The notes: generated from the sequence alone by a model not told the origin. A DNA stretch of 64,000 nucleotides from Mycobacterium sp. Z3061 (GCF_031583025.1 NZ_CP134062.1:310001-374000), one strand, 5' to 3'; positions 43,537-52,778 are shown, numbered from the stretch's first letter. A program made the numbers and translations.

Positions 43537-44436
43537 ATGGCGAAATGGACCGCCAACGACATCCCCGATCAAACCGGCCGCACGGCCGTCGTCACTGGGG
43601 CCAACACCGGCCTCGGCCTCGAGACGGCTGCCGCGCTCGCCGCCCACGGCGCACGCGTGGTGCTTGCCGTCCGCAACCTGGAGAAAGGCAAGCAGGCCGC
43701 CGACCGGATCACGGCCGCGACGCCGGGGGCCGACGTACAGCTGCAAGAGCTCGACCTCGGCTCACTGGCGTCGGTACGCGAGGCCGCGGCGCAACTGCGT
43801 GCCACCCACGACCGTATCGACCTGTTGATCAACAACGCCGGCGTCATGTACCCGCCCAAGTCGACCACCGCCGATGGTTTCGAAATGCAGTTCGGCACAA
43901 ATCATCTGGGCCACTTCGCGTTGACCGGGCTGCTGCTGGACCGGCTGCTGCCAGTCCCGGGGTCGCGGGTTGTGACGGTCAGCAGCGTCGGTCACCGCAT
44001 CCGCGCCGCGATCCATTTCGACGACCTGCAGTGGGAGCGCAGCTACAGCCGGGTCGGCGCATACGGCCAGTCCAAGCTCGCGAACCTGCTCTTCACTTAC
44101 GAACTGCAGCGTCGCCTGGCCCCGCACGGCACCACCATCGCAGCGGCGGCGCATCCGGGCGTCTCCGACACCGAGCTGACCCGGCACCTGCCCACGTTGA
44201 TCGCACGGCTGGGCAAGCCGTTGTTCCAGCCCGCCGAACTCGGCGCGCTGCCGACGCTGCGAGCCGCCACCGACCCTGCCGTCCAGGGGGGCCAGTACTA
44301 CGGACCCGACGGGTTCCAGGAAGTCCGCGGGTTCCCGAAACTCGTTGCCTCCAGCGCACAGTCGCACGACGTGGAACTGCAGCGCCGGCTGTGGGCGGTG
44401 TCCGAGGAGCTCACCGGGGTCAGCTACGACGTCTAG
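43537..44436 (+). CDS. SDR-family oxidoreductase (retinol-dehydrogenase-like)
   Basis: Protein of 299 residues of the longer, WWOX/retinol-dehydrogenase-like SDR branch: VVTGANTGLGLETAAALA, INNAGVMYPP, FQTNHLGHFALTGLLLD-like segment, SSVGHRIRAAIHFDDLQ, and Tyr/Lys in YGQSKLANLLF. It probably reduces an aldehyde, ketone or quinone with NADPH. ATG 43537 has a strong GAGGAG site; an in-frame extension to 43474 does not look like protein of the family. It is controlled by the adjacent TetR through the two-operator promoter. Confidence 0.92.
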   Translation: MAKWTANDIPDQTGRTAVVTGANTGLGLETAAALAAHGARVVLAVRNLEKGKQAADRITAATPGADVQLQELDLGSLASVREAAAQLRATHDRIDLLINNAGVMYPPKSTTADGFEMQFGTNHLGHFALTGLLLDRLLPVPGSRVVTVSSVGHRIRAAIHFDDLQWERSYSRVGAYGQSKLANLLFTYELQRRLAPHGTTIAAAAHPGVSDTELTRHLPTLIARLGKPLFQPAELGALPTLRAATDPAVQGGQYYGPDGFQEVRGFPKLVASSAQSHDVELQRRLWAVSEELTGVSYDV

Positions 44437-44454
44437 ACCCGACAGAATGGGTCG

Positions 44455-45393
44455 ATGCAGGCGCTGCGGAACATCATCCTGTTGACGTCCATTGCCGCGA
44501 CGGCGCTGGTCGGCTGCGGCACGGTGGCGCCCGGCGGCCGGCCCGCGCCGGGGGCAGGCTCCAGCGGCGACTTCGCCGGGCCCGTGGACATCGGCAATGG
44601 CCGGCATCTGTACCTGCAATGCCGTGGCCGCGGCGCACCGACCGTCATTCTGGAATCCGGCTACCACAATTCGTCGGACCCGTGGAGTCAGTCCGACGCC
44701 ACCGAGCCTGCCAGGGGACCCGCGGTGTTGCCCGCGCTGGCCGGCTCGCACCGGGTTTGCGCCTACGACCGGCCCGGGACTTTGCGCAACTCCGACCCGC
44801 CCACCCTCTCCGATCGCAGCTCATCGGTACCGATGCCGCGCACGGCGAGCGACGTGGTCAGCGATCTGCATACGCTGCTGGAGGCCGCGCACCTGCCGGG
44901 CCCGTACGTGCTGGTCGGTCACTCGCTGGGCGGGCTGTTCATTCGGCTGTATGCGCAGACCTACCCCGCGCAGGTGCGGGGACTGGTCTTCGTCGACGCG
45001 TTCGCGGCCGAGATCCCGGACTTGCTGGGATCCGATTGGCCGGCCTACCGGCGAGCGCTGGACGGACCGTTGCCGCAGTTCACTGATTCGCCGTCCTTCG
45101 AAATCGTCGACATCGATCGCAGTGTCACGGAGGTCCTGGCGGCACCGGCGCTGCCACCCGTTCCGGCTGCCGTGCTGACCAGGACGGAGCCCTTCATCAT
45201 TCCGCCCGACCTACCCGCCGAGAAGGGCGAGAAATTGGAGCAGGCCTGGCGCGACGCCACCACCGACCTGGTCGCGCTGCGCCCGCAGACCCCGCGGATC
45301 TCGGCGACCGGCAGCGACCACTTCATCCAGGTTCACCAACCTGATTTGGTCGCCGCCAGTGTCGGTTTGGTGATTCAGCGATCGGGGAGTTGA
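44455..45393 (+). CDS. Alpha/beta-hydrolase lipoprotein
   Basis: Protein of 312 residues with a lipoprotein signal: basic start, hydrophobic ILLTSIAATALVG and lipobox Cys21 (LVGC), so it is predicted to be anchored on the outer face of the cytoplasmic membrane. The hydrolase core has the nucleophile in LVGHSLGGLFIRLYA, and a likely acid and His in the C-terminal ATGSDHFIQ. The N-terminal AYDRPGTLRNSD segment resembles haloperoxidase-type folds. CAGAAT lies 6 bases before the ATG, so the mRNA may be leaderless. Its 3' end overlaps the convergent DivIVA-like gene by 19 bases. Confidence 0.85.
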   Translation: MQALRNIILLTSIAATALVGCGTVAPGGRPAPGAGSSGDFAGPVDIGNGRHLYLQCRGRGAPTVILESGYHNSSDPWSQSDATEPARGPAVLPALAGSHRVCAYDRPGTLRNSDPPTLSDRSSSVPMPRTASDVVSDLHTLLEAAHLPGPYVLVGHSLGGLFIRLYAQTYPAQVRGLVFVDAFAAEIPDLLGSDWPAYRRALDGPLPQFTDSPSFEIVDIDRSVTEVLAAPALPPVPAAVLTRTEPFIIPPDLPAEKGEKLEQAWRDATTDLVALRPQTPRISATGSDHFIQVHQPDLVAASVGLVIQRSGS

Positions 45394-45983
45394 TCGGTGA
45401 CCGCGCTCACCGCTGCGACACTGCCGCTGACAGGTGCTGTCTGGGCATCGCTTCGCCGCCGGTAGGCCGACTCCAGGACTGCCGGAACGTTCGCGAGGTT
45501 GCGGTGCACGGCTGCGAGTTGCTGGAGAGTTGATATTTGTTGACTCGTCACCTGTGCGGCCGCGCGCTCGGCTTCGGCCAGAAGTTGCGAAGCACAGTCT
45601 TTGGCTTCGGCGATCAGCCTGTCGGCCTCGGTGCGTGCCACCGCGAGAATGTCCGCCGCCTCGCCGCGCGCATCGCTTTGCATCTGGGCGACTTCGTCGA
45701 CCGTGGTGCGCAGTAGTTTCGAGATACGGTGGGCCACCGACTGCGGAGACGTTGACACGTCATACAAGGTGGCGATCTCCGTCTTGAGTGCGGCGATCTC
45801 CTTGAGCGCTTCGGACAATCGGGAGTGCAGCAGCTGGTTTTCATTGAGCAGGGACTGCTTCGCGTGGGCTTCCAGCCAGATGTACTCATCCACCGCGGTC
45901 TGTTCATAGCCGTTGCGTGCGCGTGCAAATTTGGGAGCGGCGCTAGCGGTCACGTGTGGGCCTGCCTTGATTGCGAGGGACAT
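45375..45983 (-). CDS. DivIVA/Wag31-domain coiled-coil protein
   Basis: Protein of 202 residues. The motif FARARNGYEQTAVDEYI near residues 19-35 is the DivIVA-type N-terminal signature, followed by a long coiled coil with Ala/Glu/Gln heptads (LLNENQLLHSRLSEALKEIA, then LLAEAERAAAQVTSQQISTL). It is shorter than the essential Wag31 and lacks its N-terminal membrane-binding motif, so it is a paralogue. Such proteins localise at curved membranes or poles and recruit envelope or division factors. It lies 11 bases after the secreted Gly/Ala/Val-rich protein gene on the same strand, suggesting a linked envelope function. Confidence 0.82.
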   Translation of the reverse strand: MSLAIKAGPHVTASAAPKFARARNGYEQTAVDEYIWLEAHAKQSLLNENQLLHSRLSEALKEIAALKTEIATLYDVSTSPQSVAHRISKLLRTTVDEVAQMQSDARGEAADILAVARTEADRLIAEAKDCASQLLAEAERAAAQVTSQQISTLQQLAAVHRNLANVPAVLESAYRRRSDAQTAPVSGSVAAVSAVTDQLPDR

Positions 45984-45994
45984 ATTTCGCCCGA

Positions 45995-46723
45995 TCAGTC
46001 GCCACGAGGACCGCGGCCACCAGCAGCGGCGCCACCCGCCGTGTCAGGCCCTCCGGCCGCACCCGCTGCGGCAGCGCCTCCACCTGCGGCAGCACCTCCG
46101 GCTGCGGCAGCGACTCCGACAATGCCGCATGCCGAGGCCGCGGCCCCACCTGCTCCCGCCATAACTGGCAGGGGAACCGCGAGCGGTACCGCAACCGGCG
46201 CAGCCAGCGGCACCACCACCGGTACTGGGCCGGGCAGGACTACCGGGTCGGCGACCCCAGCACCCATGAGCACCGGCCCGCCCTTACCGGCCGCAACCGG
46301 GACGGTGCCGGGCACTGGATCGGCAGTGCCGGCCTGCACAATCGTGGCTTCCGCACCCGCCGCACCCCCGCCATCGGGTACACCCGCAGCCGCCCCTGCG
46401 GCCGCCGCGCCACCCGCACCAGTCGCACCCCCGGCGACGACACCCCCACCGCCGGCTGCAGCCGCCGCGCCGGCACCTGCTGCACCGGCGATGGGCAACG
46501 CCAAAGGAACTGCGCCGACGATCGGAACAGGCACGGCGCCGGCGATCACGGGCCCGGGTAGGGCCATCGCGACCGGCGCTGCCTCAGGCGCTGGCTGCTC
46601 GACGCAAGCCGGGCCGCCCGCGATGAATGGGACGGCGGCGGCCCCTGGACTAGACGCCAGCGCGCTCCCGCACCAGACCCCGCCGGTAAGCACCGATATC
46701 TGAAATAGTTGGACTACTTTCAC
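45995..46723 (-). CDS. Secreted Gly/Ala/Val/Pro-rich low-complexity protein
   Basis: Protein of 242 residues, not recognised. It starts at a GTG behind GAGGGAGA on the minus strand. The N-terminus (MKVVQLFQISVLTGG, then SALASSP) looks like a signal peptide with a possible cleavage after ALA. The remainder is almost entirely Ala, Gly, Val, Pro and Leu in irregular repeats (VPVPIVGAVPLALP, PVPVVVPLAAPVAVPLAVPLP) with few charged residues. It could be a structural or surface protein. Neither catalytic motifs nor a PE/PPE domain are present. The long AT-richer upstream region is its probable promoter. Confidence 0.6.
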   Translation of the reverse strand: MKVVQLFQISVLTGGVWCGSALASSPGAAAVPFIAGGPACVEQPAPEAAPVAMALPGPVIAGAVPVPIVGAVPLALPIAGAAGAGAAAAAGGGGVVAGGATGAGGAAAAGAAAGVPDGGGAAGAEATIVQAGTADPVPGTVPVAAGKGGPVLMGAGVADPVVLPGPVPVVVPLAAPVAVPLAVPLPVMAGAGGAAASACGIVGVAAAAGGAAAGGGAAAAGAAGGPDTAGGAAAGGRGPRGD

Positions 46724-47235
46724 TGAAATTTCTCCCTCGCTTGGGCGACGGTGATTTCGCCGATTGGTGATTGGTCCGAACCGTATGTGGCGGTGCGAAC
46801 AATTCCTAGACCACCGATTGAGATGGTTATAGAACCGTTGTCTATTGACCGAAGTACATTCGTGTAATTCGCGACTTTATGTGAATTGAGCTATTTTTCC
46901 GGACTGCCCAACGGCACGGCTCTGCTCCCTCAGCAACACGATGAGCTGGACATATGACCAAAATTGGCCAAGGCGCCGTGGCCCGGGTGAGCAATTGCCG
47001 GATCGCACACGACAGGTTCGTCTCACCGCGGATTATTGTATTTCACGGTAGACCGAAATGGTTCAACCAGGACCCGATTGTAGTTCCCCGAACAATTTCG
47101 TCTGCGTATGCGCCGAAATGTTGCCCACGGATATTGATGGCCGAGCCCGCTGAATGGCCGACGCTATTCGGTCGCCGGGCGCATCACTCCTGCCAGACAC
47201 GCATTACCGCAGCGGTGAGTGCTCGGCAGGGCCGG
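46724..47235. other. 512-bp gene-free, AT-richer stretch
   Basis: Between the FAD oxidoreductase stop (47236) and the secreted protein start (46723) no convincing gene is present. The stretch, especially 46780-47130, is visibly richer in A and T than its surroundings, with short runs such as TATTTTT (46891-46897). It is upstream of the secreted protein gene, so a promoter, a long 5' leader or a small RNA is possible. A plus-strand open frame crossing it continues as antisense through the oxidoreductase gene and is not credited. Confidence 0.4.
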
Positions 47236-48840
47236 CTACTGATTCCCGAGATCTGCGGCGGCGTGTTTGCCGGCACGCCGACCGGCGTACACGCAGTCGG
47301 CCAGCGAGAGCCCGCTGACGTAGGAGTTGGAGCAGATTCCGGTCGCGGTCCGGCCCGCGCTGTACAGGCCGGGAATCGGCGAACCGGCCTTGTCGAGAAC
47401 CGCGCCGGTGCCTTCGTCGACGCGGATGCCGCCCAGGGTCAGCATCGGTGTCGGGTTGAGCAGGTTCGGCCGGATCGAGATGTTCAGCAGCGTGAAGGGC
47501 GGCTTGCTGATCCGGCGGACGAAGTCCGCCGGCTTGCCGACTGGGTCCGCGGTACCGCTGTCGATGGCACTGTTGTGCGCCTGCACGGTGGCGACCAGAC
47601 CGTCGGCGTCAATGCCGGCCCGCTGTGCGACCTCCCGCAGGGAGGCGCCCTTGACCGAGTCGAAGAACATCAGCGCCGCCGACTGGGCGCGCTGAAACCA
47701 CAACGGCTGCTTGATCATTTGCTGACGCGCCTCTTTCATCAGCGACGCGTCGGCAACGAGCCAGCCCTTGCCTTGGTGGTGCCGCACCAACTGGTAGCCG
47801 ACTGCCGCGCCGTAGCGACTCTCGTCGATCACGCGCTGACCCTGCTCGTCGACGATTATTGCACTGATGAAAGCACTTGGGGGCGTGATGAATCGCCATG
47901 CCGACACGTTGTCCATCCGCTCGGTGACAGCGCCGGCGCTCTGCGCCATCGCGATACCGCTGCCATCGTCACCGCTGGTGCCGAGCTGAAGTCCGCCTAA
48001 GTATTGGGGCGCAAAGCGTTTGACCCACTCTGTGTTGGCCATGTAACCGCCGGCGCAGATGATCACCCCGCGCCGCGCCTGAATCCGCACCGGTCGGGCG
48101 TAGCGCCGCTCGAGATTGCGCAACTGCCGTTCCATCTGCGCGCGCAACGGCGGGTAGTAGATGCCCGGCTTGGTCGACAGTCCGGCCAGTCTCGAATAGC
48201 GCTTCTGGATGCGCGGCGGCGCGTGGCGCATCGTCGTGGCCTGCACCCCGATCACCCGGCCGGCGGAGTCCTGGATCAGACGGCTGACCTGCGTATGCGG
48301 CTGGAACCGAACCCCCAGGGCCAGAGCTGATTTGGCCAGCGGTTCATACATCTTCTTGCCCGAGGTGCCCTTGCCTTTCACCCGGTGTCCGCGTTGCACG
48401 GGTGGCGTAACGGCGCGGAACGCACCGGCGTTCTCACTGCCAGAGTGGTACAGGTAGTAGTGATTGTTCGGGTAGGACGTCTTGTACGGGCACACCGTGG
48501 AATCGAACGGCACGCCGTAATCGCTGAGCCAACGGATCATTTCGGGGCTACCCGCCACGAATGACTCCAGGGTTTGCGGGCTTACGGCGTCGCCGACTTC
48601 GAGGCGGAGATACGTCAGCATCTGCTCGTAGCTGTCGCTCACACCCGCCTGCTCCTGCACCCAGGTGCCGCCACCGGCGTAGATGATGCCGCCGGATACG
48701 GCGGTCGACCCGCCACCGTTGGCGCGATCCAGCGCCAGCACGTCGGCCCCGTTCTCGCGGGCGGCGATGGCCGCGCAGGTACCCGCGGCGCCGAAACCCA
48801 CCACCAGCACGTCGGCTGATTCGTCGAAGCGCTCAGGCAT
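47236..48840 (-). CDS. FAD-dependent oxidoreductase (fumarate reductase/KstD-like flavoprotein)
   Basis: Protein of 534 residues with the N-terminal FAD loop VVGFGAAGTCAAIAARE and a C-terminal closing motif GLYSAGRTATGICSNSYVSGLSLADCV. It belongs to the succinate dehydrogenase/3-ketosteroid dehydrogenase superfamily and resembles FAD-binding dehydrogenases such as Rv0785; the segment RGVIICAGGYMANTEWVKRFAP is conserved there. It probably dehydrogenates a ring or alpha-beta C-C bond. It is the last gene of the amidohydrolase-Rieske-PP2C operon; its ATG lies 8 bases inside the PP2C gene. Confidence 0.88.
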   Translation of the reverse strand: MPERFDESADVLVVGFGAAGTCAAIAARENGADVLALDRANGGGSTAVSGGIIYAGGGTWVQEQAGVSDSYEQMLTYLRLEVGDAVSPQTLESFVAGSPEMIRWLSDYGVPFDSTVCPYKTSYPNNHYYLYHSGSENAGAFRAVTPPVQRGHRVKGKGTSGKKMYEPLAKSALALGVRFQPHTQVSRLIQDSAGRVIGVQATTMRHAPPRIQKRYSRLAGLSTKPGIYYPPLRAQMERQLRNLERRYARPVRIQARRGVIICAGGYMANTEWVKRFAPQYLGGLQLGTSGDDGSGIAMAQSAGAVTERMDNVSAWRFITPPSAFISAIIVDEQGQRVIDESRYGAAVGYQLVRHHQGKGWLVADASLMKEARQQMIKQPLWFQRAQSAALMFFDSVKGASLREVAQRAGIDADGLVATVQAHNSAIDSGTADPVGKPADFVRRISKPPFTLLNISIRPNLLNPTPMLTLGGIRVDEGTGAVLDKAGSPIPGLYSAGRTATGICSNSYVSGLSLADCVYAGRRAGKHAAADLGNQ

Positions 48841-49600
48841 CGGCGGGCGCCTCTTCGTCGATATCGACGACGACCGCGGTGACGTTGTCCGGCCCGCCCG
48901 CCTGCAGGGCCGCCTCGATCAGCGCCTGGCACGCGTCGGCAGGCTCCGGATGGGAGTCCAGGATCTGCGCCAGCAAAGCGTCGTCGATGACGCCGTGCAG
49001 TCCGTCGCTGGACAGCAGGATCCGGTCACCGGGCAGCAGATCCACCGCCGCCGCGTCCGGCAGGGCTTGCGGGAACATCGCCACATGCCGGGTCAGTATT
49101 GCCCGCGCGGGGTGGCGCTCGGCTTCCTCGACCGAGACCTCGCCGGCGTCGATCATGTCCTGAATCACACTGTGGTCGCGCGTGATCTGCTGCAGGTTCT
49201 GTTCGCGGAACAGATAGGCCCGGCTGTCGCCCAGATGGCCGACCAGCGCCCGCCTGCCCGCTACCAGGACGGCCACCACTGTGGTGTTCGCGCCGGCGGC
49301 GCGGTCGTCGGTAGCCGCGAAAGCCCGGAAATCATCGCAGTATTCGACGATGGCGCGGCCCAACAGGTCGGCGGCGGCCCCACCGTCGAGGTCATCGGGT
49401 TTGAGATGTCGGCTCACATACGTCGGCAGCAATTCCACCACCAACGCGGCCGCCAGGGCGCCGTCGGTGCTGCACGCCACCCCGTCGGCAACGATGAACA
49501 GTGACCGCTCCGGATAGGCGCCCCAGCTGTCCTGGTTGGTTGCGCGGATCCGGCCGATGTCGGACAGGCCGGCGAATTTACGCACCCGGGCCGCCGTCAT
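48833..49600 (-). CDS. PP2C-type serine/threonine phosphatase
   Basis: Protein of 255 residues with the PPM/PP2C metal sites: RATNQDSWGAY, IVADGVACSTDG, GHLGDSRAYLF, ITRDHSV, LLSSDGLHGV and GGPDNVTAVVV. The usual DGMGGH loop reads DGVACSTDG, losing the second Gly pair while keeping the metal-binding Asp. It has no membrane segment, unlike PstP. Overlaps of 4 bases (Rieske gene) and 8 bases (FAD gene) place it inside a catabolic operon, an unusual location. Substrates could be the RsbV-like protein at 53319 or an enzyme of the operon. Confidence 0.9.
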   Translation of the reverse strand: MTAARVRKFAGLSDIGRIRATNQDSWGAYPERSLFIVADGVACSTDGALAAALVVELLPTYVSRHLKPDDLDGGAAADLLGRAIVEYCDDFRAFAATDDRAAGANTTVVAVLVAGRRALVGHLGDSRAYLFREQNLQQITRDHSVIQDMIDAGEVSVEEAERHPARAILTRHVAMFPQALPDAAAVDLLPGDRILLSSDGLHGVIDDALLAQILDSHPEPADACQALIEAALQAGGPDNVTAVVVDIDEEAPADA

Positions 49601-50952
49601 CGCGGACGGCCGGTGTCGCCGCCGGTCATCCGCTCGGATTCGGGCAGGTCGAGATAGCGCTCCAGGTTGCGGTGCATGTTGATCACCCGGCGCTCTTCGT
49701 TGGACAGCACCAGGTGGGTGAAGCCGGGCTGATGCAGGCCACGCTGCAGGCCCGGAAGCACCCGGATGTCCTGGGTGAGCACAATGCCGGGCTCAGCGTC
49801 GGCGGCCGATATCCGGACGTCGGTCGGCTTGCTGCGGCCGGCGCCCGGCGGCATCCGCGTCATCAGGAACATGGTCAGCTCACCGTGGTCGGGATCGGCC
49901 CCGGGACGCGACGTCATGATGGTCAGGTGGTCGGCGTTGACCAGGAACGTCATGTTGGGGAACACGTTGTACTGGCGCAGGCGGGTCACCCGGTCGGTGT
50001 CGGCCCAGCCCAGATCGACCCCGCGACCGGCGGCAAATGCCCGGGTGCGCGCCGCGATCAGATCGGCGACGGTCTGTCCCGGCTCGCGTTCGTCGGCGGG
50101 AAACGGTGTGCCCTCAACCGCGCCCATCAGTGCGCCCTGGGTGTAAACGTAAGCCTCCCATACCTCTTCGTCGCTGAGCGCGCCCTCGAAGCGCGGGCTC
50201 TGCACCCCGTACGGCTGGTCGGACTTACCCGCATGTCGCCAGATCTGTTGTGGCGCATGAATGTCATCGACACATCGCAACAACTCCGGGTGCAGCGTCT
50301 GGATGTGGTACGTCTCGCTGTAACCGTCCGCGATCGTCTTCCAGTTCGCCTCGACCGCGACGGTCAGCGTTGCGTAGCAACGGAAATCGTCGATACGACA
50401 CCACGCGATGTCCTGAGGAATCTCATCCAGGTATTCGGAGAGCGGCATCGCGTCCAGATCCAGGTTGACGAAGACCATGCCCTCAAAGGCAGCTACCCGG
50501 GCCGGGACCAGCGGGAAATCAGACATCCGCAGCGAGCCGAAACCTTTGCGGCCGGGCACCCGCTTGAGCGTGCCGGCCAGGTCCCAGGTCCAGCCGTGGT
50601 AGCCGCACTTGAGTTCGCGCAGCCCCGAACCCGAACCCACGCACAGCGAGTTGCCGCGATGGCGGCAGGCGTTCTGAAACGCGCGAAGCTCGCCGTCGTC
50701 GTCGCGGACGATCAACACACCGTATGGGCCGCAACGGTATTCGAAGTAGTCGCCCGGTTCGGCCACATGGTCGACCATGCAGGCCACCTGCCACACCTTC
50801 GGCCACATCCGCTCGACCTCCAGCGAGGCGAACGCGGGCGAGTAGTACCGCTCGGCCGGCACCCGGGTGGGCGAGGGCGGCGGGGTGCCGATCGCGTCCT
50901 CTCCGGCGCGGACGGGGGCCTTCGCGCCGGCGTGGACAAGGCGTGTCTTCAC
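49597..50952 (-). CDS. Rieske non-haem iron oxygenase, alpha subunit
   Basis: Ring-hydroxylating-type oxygenase of 451 residues. The Rieske [2Fe-2S] site is CRHRGNSLC plus the following CGYHGW, and the mononuclear iron triad lies in ADGYSETYHIQTLHPE with a later Asp. The N-terminal region up to about residue 60 precedes the usual MWPKVWQVACMVD motif. It needs a reductase, which is not in the window. The start GTG/ATG region lies 9 bases after the amidohydrolase. The C-terminal domain resembles choline/carnitine monooxygenase- and KshA-type alpha subunits. Aromatic, quaternary-amine and steroid substrates all remain possible. Confidence 0.92.
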   Translation of the reverse strand: MKTRLVHAGAKAPVRAGEDAIGTPPPSPTRVPAERYYSPAFASLEVERMWPKVWQVACMVDHVAEPGDYFEYRCGPYGVLIVRDDDGELRAFQNACRHRGNSLCVGSGSGLRELKCGYHGWTWDLAGTLKRVPGRKGFGSLRMSDFPLVPARVAAFEGMVFVNLDLDAMPLSEYLDEIPQDIAWCRIDDFRCYATLTVAVEANWKTIADGYSETYHIQTLHPELLRCVDDIHAPQQIWRHAGKSDQPYGVQSPRFEGALSDEEVWEAYVYTQGALMGAVEGTPFPADEREPGQTVADLIAARTRAFAAGRGVDLGWADTDRVTRLRQYNVFPNMTFLVNADHLTIMTSRPGADPDHGELTMFLMTRMPPGAGRSKPTDVRISAADAEPGIVLTQDIRVLPGLQRGLHQPGFTHLVLSNEERRVINMHRNLERYLDLPESERMTGGDTGRPR

Positions 50953-50961
50953 GAAGGCAGC

Positions 50962-52722
50962 TTAACGCGCCCCGCGTACCAGGCGGCCCGGACGGGCGCC
51001 GGTGTCGACGTCCTTGCGCCGGGTGACCGTGCCACTGACGATCGTGGCCGCATATCCGCTGGCGCCCTGCAAGATTCGGCGCCCACCGGCCGGCAGGTCA
51101 TAGGCCATGGCCGCGGGGTGCAGGGTCAGGGCGTCCAGGTCGATGACGTTGAGGTCGGCCTTCTTGCCCGGCTCGATGGTGCCGCGATCGGTGAGACCGA
51201 ACAGATGGGCGGTGTCACGCGACTGCTTGCGGATCACGTACTCCAGCGAGAGCTTCTCGCCGCGGCTGCGGTCCCGGGCCCAGTGCGTCAACAGGAAGGT
51301 GGGATATGAAGCGTCGCAGATCATCCCGCAGTGGGCACCCCCGTCGGAAAGACCCAGCACTCCGGCGGGATGCAGCATCATCTCGCGGATCGCGTCGTGA
51401 TTGCCGTCGGCGTAGTTGAACAGCGGCAACATCAGCATCGCCGTCGCATCGCCCTCGAGCATCAGGTCGTACAGCGTGGACAGCGGGTCCTCACCGCGCG
51501 CGGAAGCGATCGCGGCGACGGTGCGGTCGGGGGTGGGCTCGTAGTCCGGCGGGTTGCCGAGCGCATACAGCCGTCCGAGCGAGTGCTGCACCATCGCGAA
51601 CATGCCGTCGAACAGCACGCCCGGGTCCAGGGGCAGGTCGTCCTCGGACAGGATCGCGGCCTTCACCGCGGGATCGGCCAGGCGCTGGGCAAGCTCTTCG
51701 CGGCTGCACTCGGCTTTGAGTCGCCGGTAGGTGGGCCGGTGGGTGAAGCCGTGGTGACCCTGGAATCCGATCATCATGCCGAACGGTCGCGCGGCGATCT
51801 GTGGGTGCAACCGACTGCCCTCGGCCGCCGCGGCCGCCGAGACGTCCAACTGCTCGCGCCAGAGGTTGGGGTCGGCGTCGACCTGGATCAAAGCGAAGGA
51901 CACCGGCCGGTCGATCTCCCGGCTCAGCCGGCGCATCCAGTCCAGTTCCTTCTTGGGTCCGACGATGTCTTCACCCGCCGCCCCTTGCGGCGCCAGCTCG
52001 AACACCGCCTGGCCTCCGGCGGCCATCGCGCGGCCCAGTCCGAACAGCTCCTCTTCGGCGGCGAAGGTGCCCGGCACGGGTTCGCCGTCCATCGCCACAT
52101 GCGCGAGGGTGCGCGACGTCGAGAACCCGAGCGCGCCGGCCTCCACCGCCTCCCGGACCAGCCTGCCCATCGCCTCGATGTCTTCCGGGGTGGCCGGCTC
52201 GTTGCGGGCGCCCCGCTCGCCCATCGCATAGGCGCGGACGGCGCCGTGGGCGACCTGGCTGCCGACGTCGACGGCGAACCGCTGCTTGCCGATCGTCTCG
52301 AGGTACTCGGGGTAGGTCTCCCAGCCCCAGGTGATGCCCTCGGTGAGCGCGGTGCCGGGGATGTCTTCGACACCCTCCATCAGCCGGATCAGCCAGTCCT
52401 CGGTACCGGGCCGGACGGGGGCGAAGCCGACCCCGCAGTTGCCGGTGACCACCGTCGTGACACCGTGCCCGCTCGACGGCTCCAACAGGCTGTCCCAGCT
52501 GACCTGGCCGTCGTAGTGGGTGTGGATGTCGACGAAGCCGGGCGCGACCACGTGCCCCGTCGCATCGATGGTTTCCGCGGCCGCACCGGCGAGCCCGGGA
52601 CCGTCGGCGTCGCGGCGCGCGACTTCGACGATCTTGCCGTCCTTGATGCCGACGTCGGCGCGATAGCGCTGCGCGCCGGTGCCGTCCACGACGGTGCCAC
52701 CGGTGATTTTCAGATCGAACAT
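50962..52722 (-). CDS. Amidohydrolase, N-acyl-D-amino-acid deacylase-like
   Basis: Metal-dependent hydrolase of 586 residues of the D-aminoacylase/dihydroorotase type. The N-terminal beta strand [21 protein letters not shown], metal-binding [24 protein letters not shown], and the late [16 protein letters not shown] and [15 protein letters not shown] motifs are characteristic. It probably hydrolyses an amide or N-acyl bond and feeds the Rieske oxygenase downstream. It is the first gene of the minus-strand operon, 36 bases from a perfect palindrome (52758-52778). Confidence 0.9.
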   Translation of the reverse strand: MFDLKITGGTVVDGTGAQRYRADVGIKDGKIVEVARRDADGPGLAGAAAETIDATGHVVAPGFVDIHTHYDGQVSWDSLLEPSSGHGVTTVVTGNCGVGFAPVRPGTEDWLIRLMEGVEDIPGTALTEGITWGWETYPEYLETIGKQRFAVDVGSQVAHGAVRAYAMGERGARNEPATPEDIEAMGRLVREAVEAGALGFSTSRTLAHVAMDGEPVPGTFAAEEELFGLGRAMAAGGQAVFELAPQGAAGEDIVGPKKELDWMRRLSREIDRPVSFALIQVDADPNLWREQLDVSAAAAAEGSRLHPQIAARPFGMMIGFQGHHGFTHRPTYRRLKAECSREELAQRLADPAVKAAILSEDDLPLDPGVLFDGMFAMVQHSLGRLYALGNPPDYEPTPDRTVAAIASARGEDPLSTLYDLMLEGDATAMLMLPLFNYADGNHDAIREMMLHPAGVLGLSDGGAHCGMICDASYPTFLLTHWARDRSRGEKLSLEYVIRKQSRDTAHLFGLTDRGTIEPGKKADLNVIDLDALTLHPAAMAYDLPAGGRRILQGASGYAATIVSGTVTRRKDVDTGARPGRLVRGAR

Positions 52723-52757
52723 GGGGGCCTCCGAGGCGGGAACCAGACACTGCTCAT

Positions 52758-52778
52758 TACGCTACGACGCGTAGCGTA
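52758..52778. promoter_or_regulatory. Perfect palindromic operator upstream of the amidohydrolase operon
   Basis: TACGCTACG (52758-52766) and CGTAGCGTA (52770-52778) form a perfect 9-bp inverted repeat with a 3-bp spacer ACG. It lies about 36 bases upstream of the amidohydrolase start on the minus strand, overlapping the probable -10 region (TATATAC is adjacent). The shape fits a TetR or GntR site. No matching regulator gene is next to it, so the regulator is elsewhere. Confidence 0.6.

Noticed and set aside
45825-46703. A plus-strand Pro/Thr/Ala-rich frame opposite the secreted protein gene
   Set aside because: It starts inside the DivIVA-like gene and has no signal peptide or ribosome site. 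The minus-strand frame has both.
46954-48000. A 348-codon plus-strand frame crossing the AT-rich gap and the FAD gene
   Set aside because: Most of it is antisense to a clear flavoprotein gene, and the part in the gap shows no coding character.
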